Shown here piece after piece: positions 17,431 through 26,356 of a stretch of DNA of 64,000 nucleotides. A program made the translations under genes and the position numbers. Under the pieces are notes generated by a model. The model had not been told where the DNA came from. It was given only the letters and a program-made list of their open reading frames with translations, and did not search any database. The DNA comes from Pyrinomonadaceae bacterium (lineage in GTDB: Bacteria > Acidobacteriota > Blastocatellia > Pyrinomonadales > Pyrinomonadaceae). The stretch is taken from the NCBI GenBank assembly GCA_036277115.1, contig DASUNM010000027.1:248001-312000 (forward strand), in the 5' to 3' direction. Each line of letters opens with the position of its first letter. Position 1 is the stretch's first letter.

Positions 17431-19152
17431 ATGAAAAACCAAACTAGCTCGTTGCACAAATTCGGCCTTGTTCTGTGCGCGCTCGGCGTCCTGTCAATGA
17501 TCGTCTGCCCACCAGTCTTAGCGAGGGGCTCAAGCGTTAGTTTTCAGCAAGGGCACTTGCGGCCGATTCGCGTTCACATTCCTGAGACGGGACCGGCGAC
17601 GATTGAAGGCGCTGCGACCCGTGATGCAGTCTCGTATAAGAGTGGTAATCGGTTCGTGGTTGTCGTTCCCCAGGCCTCGGTCGCATCGTTCCAGAACGAC
17701 CTGAGCGGTCGCGAGGTTCTAAGCGTTAAGCTGGAACAACGGAGCGACGATATTGAGATCACATTCGTATTGCGGACCGGGGGCAGTGCTCGCGTCGTTC
17801 ACGCTACGAATAGCCTTTCAGTGGTGTTCGCGCTCCCACAACTCGCGGCTTTGCGCACTAATAGCGACGCCTCGAATAACGAAACGCAACCGGCGCTCGC
17901 TCCGCCAGCGACTGCGGGCAGCCCAGCCCCGGAGAATAATTCTCTGATCATCACGCCGGCTGCAAGTACAAGTACGGTTGCTCCCGGGCCAAATGCTCCC
18001 GTTGTCGCGCCGCCTGTCCCTCCAGTTCCGCAGGCTTCGCCCACGCTAAGTAACCTTCTTCAGGGAATTGCCGGCCTTATCCCCGGCGCGAGTAAAGACC
18101 TCGAGGCTGGTTTTGGAAACATCGACCTGTCGATGCCGGAGTCGCCCGCTGCTACCGTCTTAGGCGTCACGCCGAACACGATAGTGCGACCCGGGACGCC
18201 GCGAGAATTTGCCACGTCTCTGCTGAACGGATTGGATAAGAACGGAAATTTCCAAACCGGACTGGCGATCGACACTGCGCCATTCATGCTATTCAATGGC
18301 AGGAACATTACCCTGCAGGATTACAATGATTATTACCTGACACGTTTGCTCAGCCGCACCCAATTCTCATTGGCAACGACCAAGGGCGCTGCCGCGGACG
18401 ACACGGCCACACGTCTGGCTCTGGGCCTTAATGTGACCTTGTGGGACAAAGGCGACGCGCGAGTTTACCATCCGAAGCGCGGCGTGGACGGCGACGTTCT
18501 GACTTGCTTCAAGGCGAACATTCAGCCGCCCGATGCGCCAAGTTCCGCCATACCTTCACCCGCAGAGATTGCGGCGATCAACGCAAAGGCCATCGCCGCC
18601 AACAGCCAGGTAGCGGATGCCTGTCGCGACAAAGTGAGAAAGGCAAATTGGAATGCCACCAGCTGGGTGATCGCCTATGCTCCCAGTTGGATCACCAAGA
18701 ACGGCCAAAACACTTCACTCAAATGGAACGGCGGCGCGTTTTGGAGTTCGTTCGCTTACGGTTTCGATGGGCTGCCGAGTCTAAGCAAGGTTGCACAGCT
18801 GATCCTTCACGCCCGGCACCGAACGAATGAACAAGTTGCCGATCCAGACCGGCCCGGACAGTTCGTGTCCCAGAACTCCAGCTTTTTCGGAGGACGATTT
18901 CGGGCAGGCAATCCCGACTTCGCGTTCAACCTGGAGGGTTCATACATTCGCAACCGCGTTCCGTCGAACCGGACCTTTACTTCAGGTCGGTTTGCCTTCG
19001 GCGCGGAGGCGAGGATCACAGACAACTTCTACCTTGTGGTCACGGGTGGGAATGGCCCAGGAGATGCAGGTGCACCGAAGAAGGGGTTCTTCATGAGCTC
19101 ATTCAAATACGGATTCAACAAGAAGTCTCAGTTGAACCCGCAACCTCAGTAG
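17431..19152 (+). CDS. Exported unclassified protein, outer-membrane-like C-terminus
   Basis: 573 residues. A signal peptide spans about 1-32 (FGLVLCALGVLSMIVCPPVLA). Residues about 40-140 resemble a small AMIN-like beta domain (RPIRVHIPETGPATIE...EITFVLRTGGSARVV). A Pro/Ala/Thr-rich linker occupies about 145-210. The C-terminal 350 residues contain strands such as WVIAYAPSW, NFYLVVTGGNGPG and GFFMSSFKYGF, which look like part of an outer-membrane barrel. The gene begins 4 bp after its upstream neighbour. The domain assignments are by eye and weak. It is the only clearly exported soluble or barrel component of the locus. Confidence 0.6.
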   Translation: MKNQTSSLHKFGLVLCALGVLSMIVCPPVLARGSSVSFQQGHLRPIRVHIPETGPATIEGAATRDAVSYKSGNRFVVVVPQASVASFQNDLSGREVLSVKLEQRSDDIEITFVLRTGGSARVVHATNSLSVVFALPQLAALRTNSDASNNETQPALAPPATAGSPAPENNSLIITPAASTSTVAPGPNAPVVAPPVPPVPQASPTLSNLLQGIAGLIPGASKDLEAGFGNIDLSMPESPAATVLGVTPNTIVRPGTPREFATSLLNGLDKNGNFQTGLAIDTAPFMLFNGRNITLQDYNDYYLTRLLSRTQFSLATTKGAAADDTATRLALGLNVTLWDKGDARVYHPKRGVDGDVLTCFKANIQPPDAPSSAIPSPAEIAAINAKAIAANSQVADACRDKVRKANWNATSWVIAYAPSWITKNGQNTSLKWNGGAFWSSFAYGFDGLPSLSKVAQLILHARHRTNEQVADPDRPGQFVSQNSSFFGGRFRAGNPDFAFNLEGSYIRNRVPSNRTFTSGRFAFGAEARITDNFYLVVTGGNGPGDAGAPKKGFFMSSFKYGFNKKSQLNPQPQ

Positions 19153-19234
19153 ATTTCGTCGTCGCGCGTTAGGACGGCATTGAATATCAGCACTAATAGA
19201 ATTCAGTCATTCCACTTCAAACCAGGAGAGGCCG

Positions 19235-20128
19235 ATGCCTGAACAAACTCAAGACTCAGCCGCCAATCCTTCGAACATGCCTCGAACCACCGCCGCAGGC
19301 AGAGGGCCGGGATCGGCCGAGGCCGGCGTCGGGTGGATTATCGCGATTATTGCGTATCTGGTTCTCTTCACCGTGTTTGTCGGCTATGCCATGGTGAAGA
19401 TTTGGCCAGTAAGAACCCCATCCCGCGAAAACCCACCTGCGGCACAGCAACGTCCGTCGTCAACGGCGACCGACCAGGCGACGGCACCTGCGGCAGGCGC
19501 TACCACCCCGACCGCCTCGCCTGCCGGTCAATCGAGTCCGGTCGCCACAGCTCAGAATTCAACTGCACCGGCCGCGAGATCGACCGCATCGCCGACGCCG
19601 ACGCCATCGCCATCCCCGGGCGCAGAACCTTCGCCTGTCACCTTCCTGGGCTATCAGCTCAGTTTGTGGGACGAGCAACGGCTTCTGTTCCTGGTGCTCT
19701 TGGGGGGCGCGCTCGGAACTCTGGTGCACTGTCTGCGCTCGATCTATTGGTACATCGGCAATCGCAGTCTGGTAAAGAGCTGGATCGCAATGTACTTCAT
19801 GATGCCATTCGCAGGGTCTGCCCTGGCATTGGTGTTCTATTTACTCATTCGCGGCGGATTTTTCTCTCCCCAATCGTCGTTCCAGGAGACTAGTCCTTTT
19901 GGATTTGCCGCTTTCGCCGCTTTGATTGGCATGTTTAGCACGCAGGCTGTGCTCAAGCTCAAGGATGTGGCTGAGGTGCTATTGTCGAAGCCACAGGTTG
20001 GGGCGAACCCGCAACCACAACAATCGTTACCGGGTACTGGTGCAGCGCCGACGCCTCCGCCAGTTCCGGCAATTCCGCCTCCACCGCCAGCGCCGGATAA
20101 TGCAACGACCCCGCCGGCGGTGGGGTGA
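19235..20128 (+). CDS. Unclassified four-helix membrane protein with Pro-rich linkers
   Basis: 297 residues; the ATG at 19235 follows CAGGAGAGG. A first membrane helix lies at about 32-54 (IIAIIAYLVLFTVFVGYAMV), then a Pro/Ala/Thr/Ser linker (about 62-132), then three more helices at about 150-172, 187-208 and 222-240. The C-terminus after about 250 is almost pure Pro/Ala/Gln. A likely topology has the linker outside the membrane. The same Thr/Pro loop style occurs in the protein at 15772-16884. No family recognised. Confidence 0.6.
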   Translation: MPEQTQDSAANPSNMPRTTAAGRGPGSAEAGVGWIIAIIAYLVLFTVFVGYAMVKIWPVRTPSRENPPAAQQRPSSTATDQATAPAAGATTPTASPAGQSSPVATAQNSTAPAARSTASPTPTPSPSPGAEPSPVTFLGYQLSLWDEQRLLFLVLLGGALGTLVHCLRSIYWYIGNRSLVKSWIAMYFMMPFAGSALALVFYLLIRGGFFSPQSSFQETSPFGFAAFAALIGMFSTQAVLKLKDVAEVLLSKPQVGANPQPQQSLPGTGAAPTPPPVPAIPPPPPAPDNATTPPAVG

Positions 20129-20188
20129 TGACGACAGATCCTCCACTGAAATGATTAGAAAAAGACAGTTCGAATAAAGGAGTAAACG

Positions 20189-21016
20189 ATGGCTCAAGGT
20201 ACCGTTATCCCTTCGGGTTTGAACCTCCGAGCAACACCAGGAGGCACGATCATGAAAGTACTTCCGCAAGGAACTACTGTTGAAATTCTGGAAGATCAAG
20301 GTAACTTTTTGAAGGTGAGCGTTGGCAGTGATGTCGGTTTTGTAGCCGCTAGCTTCATAAATCGAAACGCGGCTCAGGCAACTGATCCTCCCGCGGTTCC
20401 CGCAACGACTCCGAATCTGAACCTCGCCGGTTTGGCGGGAAAGATTCCTGACGCGGTGCTCGCGCAAATTCCCGCAGCCGCGTCGGAGTTTAATATCACG
20501 TCGAATCTACGGCTGGCGCACTTTCTCGCGCAGTGTGCGCTGGAATCTATGAACTTCACCGCCACCGTCGAAAACCTGAACTACAGCGCCCAACGCCTGC
20601 TGCAAGTATTTCCAAAGTACTTTAAAAACGTAGACGTGAATGCCTATGCTCGTAACCCTCAGAAAATCGGCAGCCGCGTCTATGCCAACCGAATGGGCAA
20701 TGGCGACGAGGCTTCGGGAGACGGATTCAGGTATCGTGGCCGCGGCTACATTCAATTAACGGGCAAGAACAACTACACGAGCTTTACAGGTTTCGTCGGT
20801 GAAGACTGTGTCGCAAACCCGGATCTGGTTGCCACGAAGTTTCCGCTCGCTTCGGCGGCGTTCTTCTTTAACTCAAACAACATTTGGGCGATCTGCGATC
20901 AAGGCGCGAGCGATGCAGTCGTTACCAGCGTGACGAAACGCGTTAATGGCGGGACACACGGTCTTGCGGAAAGAATTCAAAACTTCAAGAAGTTCCGAGC
21001 GGCGCTAGGCGCCTAA
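20189..21016 (+). CDS. SH3-like plus GH19 chitinase/endolysin-type hydrolase
   Basis: 275 residues; the ATG follows AAAGGAG. Residues about 5-55 are a bacterial SH3 domain (GLNLRATPGG...KVLPQGTTVEIL...GFVAASFINR). Residues about 75-275 are a glycoside hydrolase family 19 domain: LAHFLAQCALESMNFTAT holds the first catalytic Glu, NRMGNGDEASGDGFRYRGRG the second, and YIQLTGKNNY the next conserved block. Family members cleave chitin or peptidoglycan; this form resembles phage and secreted endolysins. No signal peptide is visible, so it would need lysis, a holin-like partner or another export route. It sits between a membrane protein and a patatin-like phospholipase. No phage structural gene is near. 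Confidence 0.85.
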   Translation: MAQGTVIPSGLNLRATPGGTIMKVLPQGTTVEILEDQGNFLKVSVGSDVGFVAASFINRNAAQATDPPAVPATTPNLNLAGLAGKIPDAVLAQIPAAASEFNITSNLRLAHFLAQCALESMNFTATVENLNYSAQRLLQVFPKYFKNVDVNAYARNPQKIGSRVYANRMGNGDEASGDGFRYRGRGYIQLTGKNNYTSFTGFVGEDCVANPDLVATKFPLASAAFFFNSNNIWAICDQGASDAVVTSVTKRVNGGTHGLAERIQNFKKFRAALGA

Positions 21017-21057
21017 AGCAGTCTGTCATCGCGCCGATAAATTTGGGTGCGGGTTGA

Positions 21058-21112
21058 CCGGCGCCAGACTTGCTCCTTCACCTAAGCGTTGAATAGCGCG
21101 CCGGCGTTTTTT
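21058..21112 (+). terminator. Possible terminator between the GH19 and patatin genes
   Basis: CCGGCGC (21058-21064) can pair with GCGCCGG (21098-21104), followed by CGTTTTTT. The loop is long (33 bases), so the hairpin is of moderate quality. If active it would separate the patatin gene or reduce its expression. Confidence 0.35.
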
Positions 21113-21263
21113 AGAAAGACATGTCCGCCCACGGGCAGTTTCTCGATCGAAGTTTTGTTTGCGCCGGTTAACGGCGAGTAGTTTTCTGCGACAACAACCG
21201 TCCCGTTCTTCTCTTTCGTTGTCGCGCACGTTTAATCAATCCATCAAGGGAGGCACTCTCAAA

Positions 21264-24200
21264 ATGTCTGACCACCCGTTACGCGTGTATGAGGTTCTTG
21301 AAGAGGAATATGATCTATTGCATGGCGTGCCTTCGCCGTCTGTCGATTCGAAAAAGCCGGCCGAAGAGCGGCTAAAGAACATCATCAAAGAAAACCACAA
21401 GAAGAATCATGCTGCGATCTGTTTGTCCGGAGGCGGCATTCGCAGCGCGACTTTTGGTTTAGGAGTGCTTCAAGGCTTGGCCCACAACAACCTGCTGGAC
21501 AAGTTCAATTACGTTTCAACAGTTTCGGGCGGAGGATACATCGGCAGTTGGTTGTCAGCCTGGATTCACCGCGAGGAGAAAGGCCTTCCAGGCGTGGCGA
21601 AACAGTTGCCCGGCGAGCACCCACCGTACGTGATGAAGCCCGAAGCGGAGCCCATTACGCATTTGCGCGCTTACAGCAACTACTTGACGCCTAAACTGGG
21701 CATGTTGTCGGCTGACACCTGGACGTTGGTCGCCATATGGATTAGAAATCTGCTTCTCAACTGGCTGGTGTTAATCCCACTTTTGCTCGCCGTGCTGGCC
21801 CTGCCTAGATTGTTCGTATCGCTTTCTCAGTTGTCACCTCCTGGTTACGTGAGAGTTGGCGCGCTGCTTCTGGCAATCATCCTGGGCGTGCAAATGATCG
21901 TTTACGTGGCGATTAGCCGGCCCACCATTGCCAAGAAAGATCGGGACCAAAAGAGCTTCCTCAAGTGGTGTTTCGTGCCCATGCTTTTGTCAGCAACCCT
22001 GCTCGCCTTGTATTGGGCCTGGTTCAATAATGCGAACACCGACTTAGAGAGAAGTCTGACGTTACACATTCTGGACGGGCGTTCCCGCATTCTTGGATTT
22101 ATTGCTTTCGGCGTCGGGCTGCACCTCGCGGCTTGGGTCGTGTACACGATCTTGATGATCAGGTCACCTAAGCTGATTGTCAGTGAATTCGTCGGTCTCC
22201 TGTTCAATGGAATTGTCGGCGGCCTGATGCTCTTTGTGGTGTCGCTTCTCTTCCCTGAGCCAGCGAAAGAAATCAACCGGCTTTTGCTTTATTCGACGCT
22301 CGCCGTCCCGGTCTATTTGTTGCTGGTGTTTCTCGCCCTGAGCTTGTTCGTGGGCATCGCCAGCAGATGGACTAAGGATGAAGATCGCGAATGGTGGGCC
22401 AGGTACGGAGCGTGGGTTCTTATCGCCCTCGTTGTCTGGATCATCGGGAGTTTTCTCGTGGTGATGGGTCCCAGCGTGATAACTGATGTTTGGGCAAAAC
22501 GTGTCGTACCCGCGGGCGGTGTGATTGGTGTTATCACCGCGCTCCTGGCACGTAGCGCGAAACTCCCGGCGAAGGGCGAGAAGTCGCAGGGTTGGATGGG
22601 ACTGGTAATGCAACACGCATTGCCACTGGGAGCCATTGTGTTCGCCGCGGTGCTCGTGATGTCGTTATCGATTGCCACAGATGGCTTAATCGATCGGCTC
22701 GCGCCGTTTTGGAATTGGACTGGCTTGCTGTCAGCTAAAGCGATGGGCCACAGCTCGTTCGATGCATTTCGTCTAGACGTGCCGCGCACGCGAGAGATCT
22801 TGCTTTTCATGGGCGTGGCCGGCGGACTGGGCTTGCTCATGGCTCACGTGATCAATACAAACAAGTTTTCGTACCATGCGATGTATCGCAATCGCCTGAT
22901 TCGCGCGTACCTCGGCGCGTCGCGTCAGAGCGTTGAGCGACGACCTAATAAATTTACCGGTTTTGATTCCGATGACAACGTGAACATGTGTGAGTTACGG
23001 CCCGAGATGCTGCATACGAAAAGCTTCAAGGAACCGAACGGGTTTAGCAGTCTCGTCAAGAAGTTACAGACCAAATCCGGTCCGGTCTCAGCTCACATCG
23101 TGGCGAACGTCTTGTCAGATTCGACAAAGCAACTGCTGAATCGGTATGACCCGGAGCTCGCGGGCGACCAGACAGGGAAACTGCTGGAAAGCGCGTTGAT
23201 TAGGGATCTCAACAATGCCCTGCTGCAGTTCCCAATTATCCCATCGGCGATTCAAAGTGAATTTGGAATAGACCTCGAAGGAATGGACCCGGCCCCGACC
23301 AGCGTCAAATTTGTGAAGCGTAATCGACAAGCTCTCGAGACAGCTTTCAAAGATGACATTCGCCCGGCGAACTCCTACCAAAATATCGATCTGGAAGATC
23401 TCTCCCCGACGAGCGCCGAATTTGTGAAACGTAACAGTGAAGCCTTCGAAGCAGCATTCGAGGAGATTCTACCGGCGATCGTGTCGGACGTAGACATAAA
23501 TTGGGAAGATCTCTCACCGACGAGCGCCGAATTTGTGACGCGTCACAGGCAAGCCTTCGAAGCAGCGCTCGAGGAGATTCGGCCGGCGATAGTGTCCTAC
23601 CGACGTCCGCTACACATCGTAAACATCACCCTTAACCTGGTGGGCGGCGATCGACTTGCCTGGCAGCAGCGAAAAGCGGAGTCTTTTACTGTAAGCCCAT
23701 TACATTGCGGCAGTTTCCAGATTCATACAGACGGGCGCACGGGACCGGCCTATGGTTCTTACCGGCGCACTTTCGATTACGGTGGCCAAAAGGATGGCGG
23801 CATTAGTCTCGGCACGGCAATGGCGATCTCGGGGGCCGCCGCCAGCCCCAACATGGGTTACTACTCTTCGCCCGTGGTCACGTTTCTGATGACGCTGTTC
23901 AATGTCAGGCTGGGTTGGTGGTTGGGAAATCCAGCACCTGCCGGAGAAGTCCCACTTAAGCTACGAGCCCGCGGCATCAAGCATTATTTCGAACTGGCAC
24001 ATCCCAAGTCTGCCGTCTACCCGATCATCGCCGAGGCTTTGGGCTGGACCGATGACAAGAATAACTATGTGTATCTGACTGACGGCGGACACTTCGAGAA
24101 TCTTGGCCTTTACGAAATGGTTCTGCGCCGTTGCCGCCTGATTGTAATAAGCGACGCCGCCGGCGATCCCGATTTTCAGTACAACGATCTAGGGAATGCC

Positions 24201-24671
24201 GTGCAGAAGGTGCGTACCGACCTGGGCATTCCGATCGATTTTGGACCGATGAATCTCTTTCCGCGCAGCGAGAAGAAACCGGGAGTTTACTGCGCCATTG
24301 GAACAATCCGTTATTCTTGTATCGATAAGGGTGAGCCTGACGGAAAAATCATCTACCTTAAGCCGGCGTTTTATGGTGACGAGCCACGCGACATCTATCG
24401 CTATGCCATGACGCATGAGACTTTCCCGCAGCAAAGCACTGGTGACCAGTGGTTTGACGAATCACAATTCGAAAGCTACCGAAAGTTGGGCTCGTATATT
24501 GTTGACAAGATCTGCAATGCCGGAGCGGGGGAAGGTTCGTCCGCGTTAATTGATGCCGAACTCGACGGGCTTCTCAAAAAAGCGACTGCGGGATCACAGC
24601 TAAAAGTTTCAGAAGCTCCGGCGCATCAGCAAAACCTGCCTGACAGCGGTCTCGGTATTCTTATCGGCTAG
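21264..24671 (+). CDS. Large patatin/cPLA2-like phospholipase with ten-helix membrane region
   Basis: 1135 residues from the ATG at 21264, set by GGGAGG ten bases upstream. Patatin features: the oxyanion loop SGGGIRS (55-61), the nucleophile Ser88 in STVSGGG and the catalytic Asp940 in LTDGGHFENLGLYEM. Such enzymes hydrolyse phospholipid acyl esters. Between the two halves of the dyad lie about ten hydrophobic segments (about 170-550, for example ILGFIAFGVGLHLAAWVVYT) and three 37-39-residue repeats (about 670-785). The membrane insertion makes this far larger than typical bacterial patatins (300-400 residues). The enzyme is probably anchored in the inner membrane. It closes the 15.8-24.7 kb locus and follows a GH19 hydrolase, so both peptidoglycan and lipid could be targets. 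Confidence 0.85.
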   Translation: MSDHPLRVYEVLEEEYDLLHGVPSPSVDSKKPAEERLKNIIKENHKKNHAAICLSGGGIRSATFGLGVLQGLAHNNLLDKFNYVSTVSGGGYIGSWLSAWIHREEKGLPGVAKQLPGEHPPYVMKPEAEPITHLRAYSNYLTPKLGMLSADTWTLVAIWIRNLLLNWLVLIPLLLAVLALPRLFVSLSQLSPPGYVRVGALLLAIILGVQMIVYVAISRPTIAKKDRDQKSFLKWCFVPMLLSATLLALYWAWFNNANTDLERSLTLHILDGRSRILGFIAFGVGLHLAAWVVYTILMIRSPKLIVSEFVGLLFNGIVGGLMLFVVSLLFPEPAKEINRLLLYSTLAVPVYLLLVFLALSLFVGIASRWTKDEDREWWARYGAWVLIALVVWIIGSFLVVMGPSVITDVWAKRVVPAGGVIGVITALLARSAKLPAKGEKSQGWMGLVMQHALPLGAIVFAAVLVMSLSIATDGLIDRLAPFWNWTGLLSAKAMGHSSFDAFRLDVPRTREILLFMGVAGGLGLLMAHVINTNKFSYHAMYRNRLIRAYLGASRQSVERRPNKFTGFDSDDNVNMCELRPEMLHTKSFKEPNGFSSLVKKLQTKSGPVSAHIVANVLSDSTKQLLNRYDPELAGDQTGKLLESALIRDLNNALLQFPIIPSAIQSEFGIDLEGMDPAPTSVKFVKRNRQALETAFKDDIRPANSYQNIDLEDLSPTSAEFVKRNSEAFEAAFEEILPAIVSDVDINWEDLSPTSAEFVTRHRQAFEAALEEIRPAIVSYRRPLHIVNITLNLVGGDRLAWQQRKAESFTVSPLHCGSFQIHTDGRTGPAYGSYRRTFDYGGQKDGGISLGTAMAISGAAASPNMGYYSSPVVTFLMTLFNVRLGWWLGNPAPAGEVPLKLRARGIKHYFELAHPKSAVYPIIAEALGWTDDKNNYVYLTDGGHFENLGLYEMVLRRCRLIVISDAAGDPDFQYNDLGNAVQKVRTDLGIPIDFGPMNLFPRSEKKPGVYCAIGTIRYSCIDKGEPDGKIIYLKPAFYGDEPRDIYRYAMTHETFPQQSTGDQWFDESQFESYRKLGSYIVDKICNAGAGEGSSALIDAELDGLLKKATAGSQLKVSEAPAHQQNLPDSGLGILIG
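23271..23610 (+). repeat. Three in-frame tandem repeats in the patatin gene
   Basis: Three imperfect units begin at about 23271, 23388 and 23499, spaced 117 and 111 bp. The consensus protein unit starts EDLSPTSAEFVKRN and continues AFEAAFEEI-PAIVS. Units two and three are the most alike (GAAGATCTCTC-CCGACGAGC shared at DNA level), showing recent duplication. Confidence 0.85.
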
Positions 24672-24718
24672 AGTCATCAGACAAATCTGTCTGATCGCGG
24701 TCGAAGTGCTAGTTGCCG

Positions 24719-25432
24719 CTACCGGGTGGAATATTGCGCCAGCGTTTGCGGAAAGATGCGGACGCCTTCGGGCATCTTCGCCATCGGAATCTTGTTTGCA
24801 CCTGTGAGAATGTCGCGCGCGGTCATGCCGTAAACCTGCGAGTTGTCTTCGTTGTCCGGCTGGATGACTACGCCTTTAAGCTCGAGTCCCGCGAAGGCAC
24901 CCTTGCTGCGCGAGTAAGAAAGAATTTGAGCGTTCAACCTCAGGTCCGTCGAAGCACTCGCGGCCCTTCCCACCGGACCGGCAGCCGCGCTGCCTTCACC
25001 GCCAATCTCTAACTTGTTGCCGAGCAAACTTCCGACGGCTTCTTCATTCATAAACAAGAGAACGTAGTCGGTTGACGAGGCGCCAATCTGCAAACCGAAG
25101 CTGCCGCCGGTGAGATCGAAAAACGCCGGCGCGCTCCAGCCGCCCGCGACGCGGCGGCTAATGACCCCGGAGCCTCGTCGCCCGCCCACGATAAAGCCGC
25201 CCTTCAAGACACCGGGAAACACGGCGACGGCTTCAGCGCGCTGCAGCAGGTCGCGCGGAATGGATTTCTCGCGCGTCGCCATGATGGAATTGAAAACGCG
25301 GGTCGCGCGTTCTGACTGCTTGGCCGCAGCGAGAGCTTTCTTTGTGCTGCGTTCACGGCTGGTCTGCGCGAAGGCGGTAAACGGAATCAGCAGGACGAGC
25401 AGAATTATCAATCGACTTGCGAAGCGCTGCAT
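24719..25432 (-). CDS. SYLF/YSC84-family lipid-binding protein, copy A
   Basis: 237 residues with a signal peptide (about 1-22, LIILLVLLIPFTAFAQ). The rest is a SYLF domain: IPRDLLQRAEAVAVFPGVLKGGFIVGGRRGSGVI, GWSAPAFFDLTGGSFGLQIGASS, VLLFMNEEA, GGEGSAAAGPVGR and YSRSKGAFAGLELKG. SYLF (Ysc84/SH3YL1) domains bind phosphoinositide or other lipids; bacterial exported forms have no settled role. It is convergent with the patatin gene (47 bp between stops) and is a paralogue of the next gene, with about 60% similar residues by eye. The two appear to be a tandem duplication separated by a palindromic repeat. Confidence 0.88.
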   Translation of the reverse strand: MQRFASRLIILLVLLIPFTAFAQTSRERSTKKALAAAKQSERATRVFNSIMATREKSIPRDLLQRAEAVAVFPGVLKGGFIVGGRRGSGVISRRVAGGWSAPAFFDLTGGSFGLQIGASSTDYVLLFMNEEAVGSLLGNKLEIGGEGSAAAGPVGRAASASTDLRLNAQILSYSRSKGAFAGLELKGVVIQPDNEDNSQVYGMTARDILTGANKIPMAKMPEGVRIFPQTLAQYSTR

Positions 25433-25457
25433 CTATTCTCCTCTTATCAATACCAAT

Positions 25458-25511
25458 GTTAAAGGCGAGCTACCGCCCGCTCTTTTGTCGGGCACTAGCC
25501 CGACTCTTAAC
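25458..25511. repeat. Palindromic element, related to 6686-6759
   Basis: GTTAAAGGCGAGCTACCGCC faces GGCACTAGCCCGACTCTTAAC as an imperfect inverted repeat, with the same layout and partly the same arm sequence as the element between btuC and btuD. It lies between the two SYLF genes. Confidence 0.6.
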
Positions 25512-25534
25512 CCTCACGCAAAGACCGGCCACTT

Positions 25535-26260
25535 TCATTTCCTGGCAGAGTACCTGGCTAACGTGCGCGGAAAGATCCGAACACTCGCAGGCATCCCGGT
25601 CAGCTTCCATTGTCGCGCCGGCGAAAGCACCCCGTCGGCTTTCATTCCATAAACCGGTTCGTTGTCGTTGTTATCGGGCGAAATCACCACGCCTTTGATT
25701 TCCAATCCGGCGAACAGGCCCTTGCTGCGCGAATAAGAAAGTATCTGAGCTTTCAATTGCGCATCGGTTGAAGCCGCCGCCGATCGGCCGATGGGACCGG
25801 CCGCGATGCTGCCTTCGCCCCCAATCTCGAACTTGTCCTGCATCAAGCTATCAACTGCGCCGGTGTTCATGAAAAGCAAAATCACATCTGTTTTGGAGGC
25901 CCCTATCTGCAATCCGAAGCTGGCCCCGTTCAAGTTGTAGAACGCCGGAGCGCTCCACCCGCCGGGTACTCGCCGGCTGATTACGCCGTGTCCGGTGCGG
26001 CCGCCGACAATAAAGCCGGCTTTCACCATTTCAAACACGGCCACAGCTTCCGCTTTGTCCAGCAGGTTCTGCGGAATTGCCTTATCGGGCACATTCATGA
26101 TTTCTGTGAACGTATTAGCTGCGGATTGCGTCTCTTTCGCCGCTTTCGCGAGTTTGCTCGCATTCTTAGGGGGCGTTTGCGCAGACACAATTAAGCCAAC
26201 ACAAAGAACCGCGAGGACGACAACAACCGTAAGACGAAAAACCTTGATTGACTGATACAT
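25535..26260 (-). CDS. SYLF/YSC84-family lipid-binding protein, copy B
   Basis: 241 residues from the ATG at 26260, set by AAAGGGGAGTT just upstream; the frame is open to 26317 but without a ribosome site. A signal peptide (VVVVLAVLCVGLIVSAQ) is followed by the SYLF domain: IPQNLLDKAEAVAVFEMVKAGFIVGG, GWSAPAFYNLNGASFGLQIGAS, ILLFMNTGAVDSLM, GGEGSIAAGPIGR and YSRSKGLFAGLEIKG. It is probably the founding gene of the pair, since it lies first in transcription order. Lipid binding is known for eukaryotic SYLF domains; the bacterial role is unknown. Confidence 0.88.
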   Translation of the reverse strand: MYQSIKVFRLTVVVVLAVLCVGLIVSAQTPPKNASKLAKAAKETQSAANTFTEIMNVPDKAIPQNLLDKAEAVAVFEMVKAGFIVGGRTGHGVISRRVPGGWSAPAFYNLNGASFGLQIGASKTDVILLFMNTGAVDSLMQDKFEIGGEGSIAAGPIGRSAAASTDAQLKAQILSYSRSKGLFAGLEIKGVVISPDNNDNEPVYGMKADGVLSPARQWKLTGMPASVRIFPRTLARYSARK

Positions 26261-26356
26261 AACTCCCCTTTCTGTAACCACACCGAAACAGGGGGACTCA
26301 TGATGACGTTTGCTCACTTGTTCGGAGCATACTTATAATCGCTCGCTCTGACAACG

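Noticed and set aside
20189..21016. Prophage remnant, based on the endolysin-like GH19 gene
   Set aside because: No integrase, terminase, capsid or tail gene and no att site nearby; neighbouring genes are membrane or envelope proteins.
15772..24671. Type VI secretion or contractile injection system
   Set aside because: No sheath, spike (VgrG), PAAR, baseplate or AAA+ ATPase gene is present in the window.
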